The notes beneath the pieces were generated by a model. That model saw only the letters and a program-made list of their open reading frames with translations, was not told the origin of the DNA and ran no database searches. Below are positions 29,603 through 38,274 of a DNA stretch of 64,000 nucleotides, in pieces. This DNA comes from Limnohabitans sp. MORI2 (lineage in GTDB: Bacteria; Pseudomonadota; Gammaproteobacteria; Burkholderiales; Burkholderiaceae_C): positions 2,294,001 through 2,358,000 of the forward strand of contig NZ_AP027058.1 of NCBI RefSeq assembly GCF_027925025.1, in the 5' to 3' direction. Both the position numbers and the translations under genes were made by a program. Each line of letters opens with the position of its first letter. The first letter of the stretch is position 1.

Positions 29603-30178
29603 TCAATCCCGAAGCCGCGCACGAATCCCCAACGCCTGCCACCCCGCATGCCCCAACCTATTGAGCACCTCAATGTTGCGTTCAAATATGAGCGACGCAT
29701 CGGGATAAGCCTCCACCGCTTTGTCAATGCTGGCTTCGCGCAGCAAGTGCAGCGTGGGGTAAGGCGTGCGGTTGGTGAAGTTTTCGATATCGTCCACATC
29801 CGTGCCGCCAAATTGGTAGCGCGGGTGAAAGTCGGCTACTTGCAGCACGCCGTCTAACTCAAGCTCCATCAACACTTCATCGCAATCGGCCAAGAAATCG
29901 TTGAAGTCCAAGAAATCGGGCAAGGCATCGGGTGCAATCAGCAGCGTAGTGTCTAGCTTGTCTGGGTCGGCCTCGGCCAAGTGTTGCAACTCTTCGCGCA
30001 ACATGGCCAGCACGTCGGCGGGCTCGGCGGATGCGCACACGCGGTAGCGCACCATGTCTTTGACCACCACCGATTTGGCGAAGGGGCACAGGTTGAGGCC
30101 CACCACGGCTTCGAGCAGCCACTTTTGTGTGTCTTCAATGACGAGGCGTTCTTGCTCAGGCGTGAGGGTGTGGGTCAT
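29603..30178 (-). CDS. DUF1415 family protein
   Basis: A 191-residue conserved protein of unknown function (DUF1415). The start is set at 30178 (MTHTLTPEQE), overlapping the MFS gene stop by ATGA; the longer frame lies inside that gene. A single Cys in GLNLCPFAK near residue 28, and the FHPRYQF and NRTPYPTLHLLRE stretches, are characteristic. No signal peptide or membrane segment is seen. Confidence 0.9.
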   Translation of the reverse strand: MTHTLTPEQERLVIEDTQKWLLEAVVGLNLCPFAKSVVVKDMVRYRVCASAEPADVLAMLREELQHLAEADPDKLDTTLLIAPDALPDFLDFNDFLADCDEVLMELELDGVLQVADFHPRYQFGGTDVDDIENFTNRTPYPTLHLLREASIDKAVEAYPDASLIFERNIEVLNRLGHAGWQALGIRARLRD

Positions 30179-31407
30179 GTATGTGCTTTCTTGCGCAAGG
30201 CGCAACCAATGAAATAAGCCAGCACTGCGCCAGCCAAACTGAGTGAGGCCGTCACCACCCACGTCCATTGCCAACCGCCTACGCTGACTGCCACCCACGC
30301 GACCAACGGCGGGCCAGCAAACTGGCCGAACGCCGACCATTGCTGCATATAGCCTACGGTGGTGGACAACGTGCCTTCACTCGGGGCCAAACGCATGGCG
30401 GACGCAAATAAAGTGCCGGGTATCAAACCGCCGACGGCTGAAAACATCACCACGCACGCAAAGCGCAAGGCGGTGGGCAAACCGCTGCCCTGCCATGTGG
30501 CGTAAGCCCCGACCGCACCCAAAGCCATGCAAGCGAAACCGATCCAAAGCAAGCGCTGCGCGGGCCAGCCACGTTGCAACAAACGACCAGACAGGACGTT
30601 GCCACTCACATTGGCCAGCGCCACACAAGCAGACAACACACCGGCCATGCCCGCTGTCAAACCTAGCTCGGCATAGACCGTCGGCAAAAAGCCCACCACG
30701 GCCAACCACTGCGAGGAATACACCGCAAAGGTGAGCGCCACCAACCAAGGACCAGCGCTTTTGAGCGTGAGCCCCAAACGCTTGGGCCACGCGTCATTCG
30801 CTGCTTGGGTGTGCTCAGATGCTGGCTGCACTTGAACTGGCGTGCTCGCTTGTGGCACGCACAACCACACCGCCACAAAAGCCAAAGCAGACACAACCCC
30901 TAGCAGCCACCACCACGCTGACCAATCAAAACCCGCAATCACCCAAGGACCAACTAACAACGCCAAGGCGCTGCCGGTCGGCATGTACGTGCCCCACCAG
31001 CCCATGCGCCCACTTAAGTGCGACGCATCCACAGTGCTGCGAATGAGCGCAGGCGCAGGCATGACGACCAATAAAAAGCCCAACCCTTCAAGCGCACGCA
31101 ACATCAGCAAACCTTGCGCATCGGTCACAAAGCCACCACTGATGCTGGCGACTGACAACAGCGCCAAGCCCGTCAACATGCTGCGACGCAGGCCCAAACT
31201 GTCAGCACTCAGCCCCACCGCAAGGCCCAGCGTCATGCTGGCAATTTGCACGGCAGACAACAAGAACCCCGCTTGCACCAAGGTGATGTTGAGTGCGTCT
31301 TGCAGCACCGGCAAAGCGGGCGGCAGCTTGCCCACATGCAACGCGGCGCACACGCCTGCAAACACGATGACCCACGAGGGGTGGATGCCAAAGCGGTGCT
31401 TGCTCAT
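30175..31407 (-). CDS. Major facilitator superfamily transporter
   Basis: A 410-residue MFS protein from the ATG at 31407 (MSKHRFG), with about 12 hydrophobic segments. The loop 2-3 pattern is present in GLSADSLGLRRSMLTG near residue 65. A central loop rich in charged and Gln residues (about 190-220) divides the two halves. The general look is of a CynX/NimT-like or aromatic-acid-type carrier, but the substrate cannot be told. It sits between dgt and the DUF1415 gene on the same strand. Confidence 0.85.
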   Translation of the reverse strand: MSKHRFGIHPSWVIVFAGVCAALHVGKLPPALPVLQDALNITLVQAGFLLSAVQIASMTLGLAVGLSADSLGLRRSMLTGLALLSVASISGGFVTDAQGLLMLRALEGLGFLLVVMPAPALIRSTVDASHLSGRMGWWGTYMPTGSALALLVGPWVIAGFDWSAWWWLLGVVSALAFVAVWLCVPQASTPVQVQPASEHTQAANDAWPKRLGLTLKSAGPWLVALTFAVYSSQWLAVVGFLPTVYAELGLTAGMAGVLSACVALANVSGNVLSGRLLQRGWPAQRLLWIGFACMALGAVGAYATWQGSGLPTALRFACVVMFSAVGGLIPGTLFASAMRLAPSEGTLSTTVGYMQQWSAFGQFAGPPLVAWVAVSVGGWQWTWVVTASLSLAGAVLAYFIGCALRKKAHT

Positions 31408-31429
31408 GCTGAAAAAAATGCGGCTGGTT

Positions 31430-32563
31430 TTACGCCGTGAGTCGTGCATGCTCACGCGTGGCAAAACGGTCGGTCATGCCGGACAAGTAGTCGGCCACAG
31501 CACGCGGCACATCGCTGCGCTGGGCGTAAGCGGCGGGCATTTCTTGGGGATTGGCCATGTACACATCAAATAGGTCTTTGACCACAACACGCGCGCCTTC
31601 AGTGGTCTGCATGACCTGCGGGTGACGATACAAATTGCGGAACAGAAACGACTTGAGCGCTTTGGATTCTTCGTACATCGCCGCGCTGAACTGCACCAGT
31701 GCCGGACACTGACGCGCTTCGTCTGCGCTGGTGGGGGCGTGTTGCTGGAGTGCTGCCCGAGTGGCGTTGATCACGTCGTACACCTGATCGCTCAACATGC
31801 GGCGGATGGTTTCGTACAACACACGGCGGCCTTGCAACTGAGGGTACTCGGCCAAGGTGTGCGCGTGATAGCGCGCAAACAACGACACGTCTTGCATTTG
31901 CTCCAGCGTGAGCAAACCTGAGCGCACGCCGTCGTCAATGTCGTGCGCGTTGTAGGCAATGGCATCGGCCAAATTACAGAGCTGTGCTTCTAGGCTGGGC
32001 TGTGTGCCGTTCAAGAAACGAGCGGCAATGCCATTGGGCTCTTGCGCGTTGATGAGCTCGGCGTTGCGGCGTGCGCAATGTTTCAAGATGCCTTCGCGTG
32101 TCTCAAAGCTGAGGTTGAGGCCGTTGAACGCGGGGTAGCGTTCTTCCAATTCGTCCACCACGCGCAGGCTTTGCAGGTTGTGTTCGAAGCCGCCGTAGGG
32201 GGCCATGCATTCGTTCAGCGCGTCTTGACCGGCGTGGCCGAAAGGCGTGTGGCCTAGGTCGTGCGCCAAGGCGATGGCTTCGACCAAGTCTTCGTTCAAG
32301 TTCAACGCGCGGGCGATGGAGCGGCCCAGTTGCGCCACCTCTAACGAGTGCGTCATGCGCGTGCGAAACAAATCGCCTTCGTGGTTCAAGAAGACTTGAG
32401 TCTTGTAAACCAAGCGTCTGAAGGCTGTGGAATGAACGATGCGGTCGCGGTCGCGTTGATGCGGGTTGCGCATGCCCGAGGCGTGGGCGGGTAGTTGGGG
32501 CTCTGCGTGGCGGCGGCCGCGCGATTGGTCTGGGAGGCAGGCGTAGGGGGCGAGGTGGGTCAT
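31430..32563 (-). CDS. dgt: dGTP triphosphohydrolase-like protein (Dgt family)
   Basis: A 377-residue HD-domain dNTPase. The metal-binding pattern includes FRTRMTHSLEV near residue 65 and the HD of LAHDLGHTPFGHAG near 100. The length is that of the shorter dGTPase-like type rather than E. coli Dgt (505 residues), so dNTP specificity may be broader. It lies downstream of aroK-aroB, separated by a 123 bp gap that contains a long hairpin. No ribosome site is evident before its ATG. Confidence 0.92.
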   Translation of the reverse strand: MTHLAPYACLPDQSRGRRHAEPQLPAHASGMRNPHQRDRDRIVHSTAFRRLVYKTQVFLNHEGDLFRTRMTHSLEVAQLGRSIARALNLNEDLVEAIALAHDLGHTPFGHAGQDALNECMAPYGGFEHNLQSLRVVDELEERYPAFNGLNLSFETREGILKHCARRNAELINAQEPNGIAARFLNGTQPSLEAQLCNLADAIAYNAHDIDDGVRSGLLTLEQMQDVSLFARYHAHTLAEYPQLQGRRVLYETIRRMLSDQVYDVINATRAALQQHAPTSADEARQCPALVQFSAAMYEESKALKSFLFRNLYRHPQVMQTTEGARVVVKDLFDVYMANPQEMPAAYAQRSDVPRAVADYLSGMTDRFATREHARLTA

Positions 32564-32584
32564 TGCTTTTTTTATCTGTGCTCG

Positions 32585-32659
32585 CTGGCGGCATGGGGGA
32601 TGTGCCGCTTCTTCATGCTGGTCCAGGAATCATCAGCAGCACATCCCCCATACCGCCAG
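32585..32659 (-). repeat. Long imperfect hairpin between aroB and dgt
   Basis: A 25-bp stem pairs 32585-32609 with 32635-32659 around a 25-base loop. The only two mismatches (592/652 and 606/638) are C-A on the plus strand and so G-U on the minus strand, the strand on which aroB and dgt are transcribed. The loop is unlike the core shared by the other hairpins. Confidence 0.75.
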
Positions 32660-32686
32660 ACTGCGTCGGGGCTTTGTTTCACTCGC

Positions 32687-33802
32687 CTAGCTTCGCCGCT
32701 CTTTTTTTTCACAGCAATCGTCAATGACTTGGGCCACCAAAGCATCCGGCGCGCCGCGCACGATGGCCGTGCCGGGCTTGTCGATGAGCACGAATTTGAT
32801 TTCGCCAGCTTCTGCTTTTTTATCGACACGCATGTGGTGCAGGTACTCGTCTGCACCGAGTTTGGGGCCGACGATGGGCAAGCCCGCGCGGGCAATGAGT
32901 GCGGTAAAGCGCGACACAAACGACTCGTCCACCAAGCCCAAACGTTGCGACAGGTGCGAGGCCATGACCATGCCGCAGCCTACGGCTTCGCCGTGCAGCC
33001 ATTCGCCAAAGCCCAAGCCGGCTTCGATGGCGTGGCCAAAGGTGTGACCGAAATTGAGGATGGCGCGGATGCCGCCTTCGCGTTCGTCTTGGCCCACGAC
33101 CCAAGCTTTGATTTCGCAACTGCGCTTCACGGCATGCGCCAAGGCCTTCGGGTCACGCGCAAGGAGTGCGTCAAGGTTGGCATCAATCCAATCGAGAAAC
33201 TGCATGTCAGCGATGGGGCCGTATTTGATGACCTCAGCCAAGCCCGCGCTCATCTCGCGCTGGGGCAAGGTTTGCAAGGTATCAAGGTCGCACACCACGC
33301 GTTGCGGTTGATAGAACGCGCCAATCATGTTTTTGCCGATGGGGTGATTAATGGCGGTCTTGCCGCCCACCGATGAATCGACTTGCGCCAGCAAGGTGGT
33401 AGGCACTTGCACAAAGGGAACGCCGCGCATGTAGCACGCGGCAGCAAAGCCGGTCATATCGCCTACCACGCCGCCACCCAAAGCGAACAACACGGTTTTG
33501 CGGTCGGCGCCTTTGCCCAGTAGTTCGTCAAAAATCAAGTTCAGCGTTTGCCAATCTTTGTGGCTCTCACCGTCGGGCAAGGCCACGGTGTGCACGTGTT
33601 TGTAAAGGGGCGCAAGTGCAGCTCGCAAACGCTCGGCATAGATGGGGCCCACGGTGTCGTTGGTGACGATGAGTGCGGCCGAGGCCTTGGGTAAATCGGC
33701 CCATGTGCTGGCGGTATTGAGCAGCTGCTCGCCAATGAAAATGTTGTAGCTACGGTCGCCCAAGTCAATGGCAACGCGTTCAAGGTGTGGTGTGTTCGAC
33801 AT
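32687..33802 (-). CDS. aroB: 3-dehydroquinate synthase AroB
   Basis: AroB converts DAHP to 3-dehydroquinate in the shikimate pathway (NAD- and metal-dependent). The 371-residue product has the NAD-binding [13 protein letters not shown] near residue 101. It also has [17 protein letters not shown] near 135 and metal-binding His residues in [11 protein letters not shown]. It lies 3 bp after aroK, forming the usual aroK-aroB pair. Confidence 0.97.
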   Translation of the reverse strand: MSNTPHLERVAIDLGDRSYNIFIGEQLLNTASTWADLPKASAALIVTNDTVGPIYAERLRAALAPLYKHVHTVALPDGESHKDWQTLNLIFDELLGKGADRKTVLFALGGGVVGDMTGFAAACYMRGVPFVQVPTTLLAQVDSSVGGKTAINHPIGKNMIGAFYQPQRVVCDLDTLQTLPQREMSAGLAEVIKYGPIADMQFLDWIDANLDALLARDPKALAHAVKRSCEIKAWVVGQDEREGGIRAILNFGHTFGHAIEAGLGFGEWLHGEAVGCGMVMASHLSQRLGLVDESFVSRFTALIARAGLPIVGPKLGADEYLHHMRVDKKAEAGEIKFVLIDKPGTAIVRGAPDALVAQVIDDCCEKKERRS

Positions 33803-33805
33803 GGC

Positions 33806-34381
33806 TCAAATTCGGTGTGGGGGCGACACGCGTGGGCGGTCGGCAGGCGCGGGGGGCGAGACGGGTTTGATGTGGCCAGCCAATTCGAGCTGCGACACGA
33901 TCATGTTGACCAAGCCCGCCACATTGGGGCGGCCTGTTTCGATGACGTAGTGCGCGGTTTCGCGGTACAGCGGGTCACGCACGTCGAGGAGTTCGCGCAA
34001 ACGCGCTTGCGGGTCGGCCACTTGCAGCAAGGGGCGGTTTTGGTCGTTGCGCAAACGGCGAAACACCTCTTCAGGACTGGAGCGCAAATAAAACACGTGA
34101 CCGTGTTCGCGCAAGCGTTCGCGATTGATGGGTCGCAGCACAGAGCCGCCGCCTGTGGACAAGACGCCGTGGTGGTTGTGACACAAATCGGCGAGCACTT
34201 CGGATTCGAGATCGCGAAAGCGGTCTTCCCCTTCGCGTTCGAAATATTCGCGGACCGAGCAACCCAAGCGGTTCTCAATCGCGTGATCCGAATCAACAAA
34301 GGGGAGGTGAAGACGTCGAGCGAGTTGACGCCCAACGGTCGTTTTGCCGGAACCCGGCAGACCCACCAAAACCAACAACAT
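33806..34381 (-). CDS. aroK: Shikimate kinase AroK
   Basis: AroK phosphorylates shikimate. The product is 191 residues with Walker A GLPGSGKTTVGRQLA at 7-21. The shikimate-binding DSDHAIE (Asp near 32-34), FRDLE and the TGGGSV segment near 77 are present. A proline-rich tail of about 15 residues follows the core. It starts 8 bp after pilQ, giving the classic pilMNOPQ-aroKB arrangement. Confidence 0.96.
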   Translation of the reverse strand: MLLVLVGLPGSGKTTVGRQLARRLHLPFVDSDHAIENRLGCSVREYFEREGEDRFRDLESEVLADLCHNHHGVLSTGGGSVLRPINRERLREHGHVFYLRSSPEEVFRRLRNDQNRPLLQVADPQARLRELLDVRDPLYRETAHYVIETGRPNVAGLVNMIVSQLELAGHIKPVSPPAPADRPRVSPPHRI

Positions 34382-34389
34382 ATGCTTTC

Positions 34390-35964
34390 TTAACGTGCAA
34401 CGGCACTGTGATCAAGCATTTTAGGCGTTATGAAGACCAGCAACTCTTGCTTGGCTTGGGCGGTGCGGCGGTTTTTGAACAAATAGCCCAGCACAGGGAT
34501 GTCGCCCAAGAGCGGCACTTTGTACTCGTCCTCTTGCTCGCTGGTCTCGTAAATGCCACCGATCATGACCGTGCCGCCGTTTTCCACCAGGACTTGGGTC
34601 TTGACGTGCTTGGTGTCGATGGCAAAACCGGCGGGGGTGATTTGGCCCACGTTGTCTTTGGAAATATCAAGGTCCAACACGATGCCGCCCTCGGGCGTGA
34701 TTTGCGGTGTGACTTCGAGCTTGAGATTGGCCTTGCGAAACGCCAAGGTGGATGCACCGCTGGCTGCCGCCACTTGGTACGGAAGCTCTGTGCCTTGCTC
34801 AATCACGGCCTTGGCTTGGTCGGCTGTAACCACGCGGGGACTAGAGACCACCTTGCCTTTGCCATCGGCCTCTAATGCCGATAACTCAAGATTCAGAAAA
34901 CGGTTTTTGGCTGAGTTGAAGATGGACACCGCAAAACTGGCGGATGCAAAACCGTTCAGACTGGCCGCAGGCAAGTTGACGAAGCTGCCGGAGGTGTCCA
35001 GCGCTTTGTCGGCGATGTTGAAGCTGGTGCCTTGCTGTGCCGTGGGGTTGGCATTGGCGATGACGTTGGTATTGGTCGGCCCCCACACGGTTTGCGAGCC
35101 ACCCTGCCCCATGCCGCCCAAGCGCACACCCAGGGTTTGGCCAAATGTGTCGCTGGCTTGCACGATGCGCGCTTCGATCATCACTTGGCGCAAAGGGATG
35201 TCGATCTTGGCAATCATCTGCGCCACTTGGTCAAGGCGCTCGGCAATGTCGGTGACAAAGAGTTGGTTGGTACGCGACTCGGCCATGGCGCTGCCGCGTA
35301 TGCTGAGAATGCGTGAGCCACCGCCCATCGAAGACAGGCTGAAGGGTGCGGTGCTTGCTGGCGAGGCGTAGCCTAGGCCTGCACTACCGAAACCACCCAA
35401 ACCACCGTAAGCGCCAGCTCCTGCACCATAGCCACCCACCATGGGCATCGCAGGCAACACTGTGCCGCCTTGAATTTGTGTGAGCACATCCACCGCCTTG
35501 GCGTAGTTGAGCGCGAAGCCTCGCGTTTGCATGGGCTCTAGGTTTTGCGCAGCGAGTTTGCTTTCATATTCCAGCTTTTCTCGCGCCGCCACTTCGGCAC
35601 GCGGAGCCACCCAAATGACATTGCCCTGCCTGCGCACGCTCAAGCCCTTGGCTTGCGCCATGATGTCCAGCACTTGATCCCATGGCACTTTGTGTAGTTT
35701 GAGAGTCAGCGAACCCGTGACACTGTCAGACGTGATGATGTTGAGCCCAGTGAAATCGGCAACGATTTGCAAGGCGGTGCGCACTTCGATGTTTTGAAAA
35801 TTCATCGACATGGGCGCACCGGTGTAGGCGGGCTTGATTTCTTGGCTACTTAGTGGCGACATGACCACACTTAACAACCAAAGACAAATACACACAAGGC
35901 CACGACACGTTGCCGTCATATGCTGAGAAAGCATCAACAGCCCACGCACCAACCTACTGCTCAT
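34390..35964 (-). CDS. pilQ: Type IV pilus secretin PilQ, short form without AMIN domains
   Basis: PilQ forms the outer-membrane channel for type IV pili or DNA-uptake pili. The product is 524 residues, against roughly 700 in typical proteobacterial PilQ. After a signal peptide (about residues 16-40) it goes straight into the N0/STN domain (NFQNIEVRTALQIVADFTG). The usual AMIN peptidoglycan-binding repeats are absent. A Gly-rich insert fills about 178-220. The secretin domain has the VPLLGDIPVLGYLFK motif near 485. The start overlaps the PilO-PilP stop by ATGA. Confidence 0.92.
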   Translation of the reverse strand: MSSRLVRGLLMLSQHMTATCRGLVCICLWLLSVVMSPLSSQEIKPAYTGAPMSMNFQNIEVRTALQIVADFTGLNIITSDSVTGSLTLKLHKVPWDQVLDIMAQAKGLSVRRQGNVIWVAPRAEVAAREKLEYESKLAAQNLEPMQTRGFALNYAKAVDVLTQIQGGTVLPAMPMVGGYGAGAGAYGGLGGFGSAGLGYASPASTAPFSLSSMGGGSRILSIRGSAMAESRTNQLFVTDIAERLDQVAQMIAKIDIPLRQVMIEARIVQASDTFGQTLGVRLGGMGQGGSQTVWGPTNTNVIANANPTAQQGTSFNIADKALDTSGSFVNLPAASLNGFASASFAVSIFNSAKNRFLNLELSALEADGKGKVVSSPRVVTADQAKAVIEQGTELPYQVAAASGASTLAFRKANLKLEVTPQITPEGGIVLDLDISKDNVGQITPAGFAIDTKHVKTQVLVENGGTVMIGGIYETSEQEDEYKVPLLGDIPVLGYLFKNRRTAQAKQELLVFITPKMLDHSAVAR

Positions 35965-36950
35965 GGCGCAGCCTCATGCAATGGCAAACGCACCTCACGG
36001 GTGTGCCATTCACCCGAAGGGTTCAGCGCCAGTTCTTGCACAACCAAGTGATCGGGTTCAATCGCCAGCACTTTGCCAAAGTCCTGACCCAAGTGTTGCC
36101 CCACACGCACGCGATGCACGCTCATCATGGGCACCTCTTTTTTAACCCCTGTAGGTGGCAGCACTTTCACCAAGGCCTCCACCTCACCCCTTGATGCAAT
36201 TTGCCCCACATACTGCAGACGATCGCGTGAAAAGGTTTCCAGTAAGTCACGAGGCCTGAGCAACTCAGGCGCAACCAAGCGGGCATAACTGGGGTGCTGC
36301 TCGGCGTGGGTGCGTTGGGCGTTCGTCCACGTTTGTGCATTGAACGGGTCGTTAGAAGCCAAATCATCTAAATTCACACTCGAGAGTTCAAACGCAGCGT
36401 CCGCTGCAGTTGACTGCGGCGCAACTGCCAACACTTGCGCAGAAATGCCACCTCGCGGGTCCGCCTTGAGTTCAAGCGAAGACACGGTCACACCAGGCGC
36501 CGATATGGGCCACTGGGACAACCAATTGAGCCAACCCTCCCACGAGCCCTGCACATTCAGGTGCACCGGCAATTGCTGCATGTGTAAGGCCGCCATTGCT
36601 GGACTGTGTTGCGGTTTGTCTAAACCGACATGGGAAAACTGCAAGCCCTGCTGTTGCGCCAAGTGACTCAGCGTGGATGGGTCGACAAAGGCGATTTGCG
36701 GCTGACTGGACGTTTGCAACAGCTGTGCAGTCTGTGCGCGCAACGCTTGCGTAGAAGCTTGTTGCGCCACCAAATCAGCCTTGGCCTGGCTCGCGTCATC
36801 CCAAGACTGCCAGCTATGTAGCCACCACGGGGTGAGCAGCAGCGCCCCCAAAACACCCGCACCGACAAACAAAGCGTATTGATACGCACGAGGCCAGCGC
36901 CAAGGTTGGCGCAAATCCAACTGTGCAAGAGCGATATTCAAACCTTTCAT
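35961..36950 (-). CDS. PilO-PilP fusion protein
   Basis: The 329-residue product joins two proteins that are normally separate. Residues about 1-185 resemble PilO: an inner-membrane helix at 25-45, a coiled-coil stretch, then a ferredoxin-like part. Residues about 195-329 resemble PilP: DPFNAQTW, RDLLETFSRDRLQYVGQI, VHRVRVGQHLGQDFGKVLAIEPDHLVV. Free PilP is a lipoprotein; here it has no lipobox because PilO supplies the anchor. The start (TGATG) overlaps the PilM-PilN stop; a GTG three bases earlier is possible. The frame is unbroken. Confidence 0.85.
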   Translation of the reverse strand: MKGLNIALAQLDLRQPWRWPRAYQYALFVGAGVLGALLLTPWWLHSWQSWDDASQAKADLVAQQASTQALRAQTAQLLQTSSQPQIAFVDPSTLSHLAQQQGLQFSHVGLDKPQHSPAMAALHMQQLPVHLNVQGSWEGWLNWLSQWPISAPGVTVSSLELKADPRGGISAQVLAVAPQSTAADAAFELSSVNLDDLASNDPFNAQTWTNAQRTHAEQHPSYARLVAPELLRPRDLLETFSRDRLQYVGQIASRGEVEALVKVLPPTGVKKEVPMMSVHRVRVGQHLGQDFGKVLAIEPDHLVVQELALNPSGEWHTREVRLPLHEAAP

Positions 36951-38152
36951 CACACCCCCACTTTCAAATCAGCTTCGATGCGAAATTGCCAGACAGGCAG
37001 ACCCGTGGTCGACAGCGCAGGTATGACTTGTAACTGCGGCAACTCTGGGGCTCGCGCCCAAATATCAAGCACTTTGAGTTGCTGCACCAATTGCTGTGCA
37101 TGCTTAGACGACAAGGCTTCACCTTGCACCGTCCAACGTGTGCCTTGTTGTTTAACGCTGGCCACCCACACGCCATGCGCCGCATGGCTGAGCACACGGC
37201 TCCATTGCAAACTTTGAGATTGCAACTCTTGGCGAGCCTTGAGCCACCTCACCTGCTCTGCGTAGCGGTCTTGCTGTGCTTTGGCCTGCATGTGCGCTTT
37301 TTGTGCGTCCTCAAAGGCGCGCGCGGAAACCCTCACATCTGTCATCGACGGCTGTTTGTTGTCAGCGGCAGACGTCATGACGATGGCAAAGCCAGCCGCC
37401 AAAAATGCACCACCCATGGCGCACACCGCCACCCCCAACAACCAGGCTCGGCGCAACACATGCTGCGTGTTTTCGCGATGAGGCAAAAAATTAGTGCCCT
37501 CATCGTGCCAAGCACGCAAGGCCAAGCCAAACGCTTCGTCACACTGCAATGCCAACGCCGCACTGGCTTGGGGCAAGTGCCCCACCAAAGCATGACTTTG
37601 TTCCGTCCGTTGTGCGGCATCGTGGCGGGGCTCCACCACTGCTGCTTTCAACCCTGCATGGTGCGCCACGCGCTGCAAAGCCTCCACACGCAAGCGTGGC
37701 GCAGCTTGCACCAAATAGCGCTGCTCGCCCGCAGGCGAGGCTTCTGTGTCCAAGCTGTAATCGATGCACATCTCAGGCGCGTGATCGGGCAAGACCGATT
37801 GCACATCGGCTTGCAACTGAAACGCCACATCGTCTGGTGACAAACCTGCAGTCAAACTCACCAAGTGGTTAGACACGCAAGCACTGTCCAAACTCAAATA
37901 GGCCAACTCGGGCTGGTAGTCCCCTGCCTCTAAATAAGCGCGCAACCACTGGCCCAACACCACCGACTGCAACACCTCGCCGTCAGTGACCAACCCGTCT
38001 GGAAGCTCTAAACGCTCTGCGCAACACACCCCATCAGGCTGGCTTGGCGAGCCGCTGAGCACGACCAAACTACAAGCATCTGGCCCCACATCTAAACCCA
38101 ACACGCTGAAGCGGCGCGGGCGTGAGCGGGGTAGCCATGAAGTCCAACGCAT
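36950..38152 (-). CDS. PilM-PilN fusion protein with shortened PilM part
   Basis: The product is 400 residues. Residues 15-180 resemble the first part of PilM: the actin-like opening VLGLDVGPDACSLVVLS, then LSPDDVAFQLQADVQSVLP and the AGLKAAVVEP strand. It then jumps at about 181-205 to FGLALR (208-213), the normal end of PilM. The second ATPase subdomain, about 130-150 residues, is missing. PilN begins at once with NFLPHREN (221-228), a membrane helix at 236-260, a coiled coil and a ferredoxin-like end. ATP binding by the PilM part is doubtful. Secretin and PilO-PilP genes follow. Confidence 0.83.
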   Translation of the reverse strand: MRWTSWLPRSRPRRFSVLGLDVGPDACSLVVLSGSPSQPDGVCCAERLELPDGLVTDGEVLQSVVLGQWLRAYLEAGDYQPELAYLSLDSACVSNHLVSLTAGLSPDDVAFQLQADVQSVLPDHAPEMCIDYSLDTEASPAGEQRYLVQAAPRLRVEALQRVAHHAGLKAAVVEPRHDAAQRTEQSHALVGHLPQASAALALQCDEAFGLALRAWHDEGTNFLPHRENTQHVLRRAWLLGVAVCAMGGAFLAAGFAIVMTSAADNKQPSMTDVRVSARAFEDAQKAHMQAKAQQDRYAEQVRWLKARQELQSQSLQWSRVLSHAAHGVWVASVKQQGTRWTVQGEALSSKHAQQLVQQLKVLDIWARAPELPQLQVIPALSTTGLPVWQFRIEADLKVGV

Positions 38153-38257
38153 GAGACATATCCTTTTGCAAATGGCCTAGATGCTTTGAATTTCAACCCG
38201 TTGACAGGCGCTTGCGGAGGTGTTTGACTCGAGACTTTTGTGATGAAAGCGTGTTTT

Positions 38258-38263
38258 TATAAT
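38258..38263 (+). promoter_or_regulatory. Strong -10 box just before ponA
   Basis: A perfect TATAAT lies 11 bases before the ponA ATG. A weak TTGTGA 15 bases further upstream could be the -35. Transcription would start about 5 bases before the ATG, leaving no room for a ribosome site. Confidence 0.45.
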
Positions 38264-38274
38264 CCTTCTCACTT

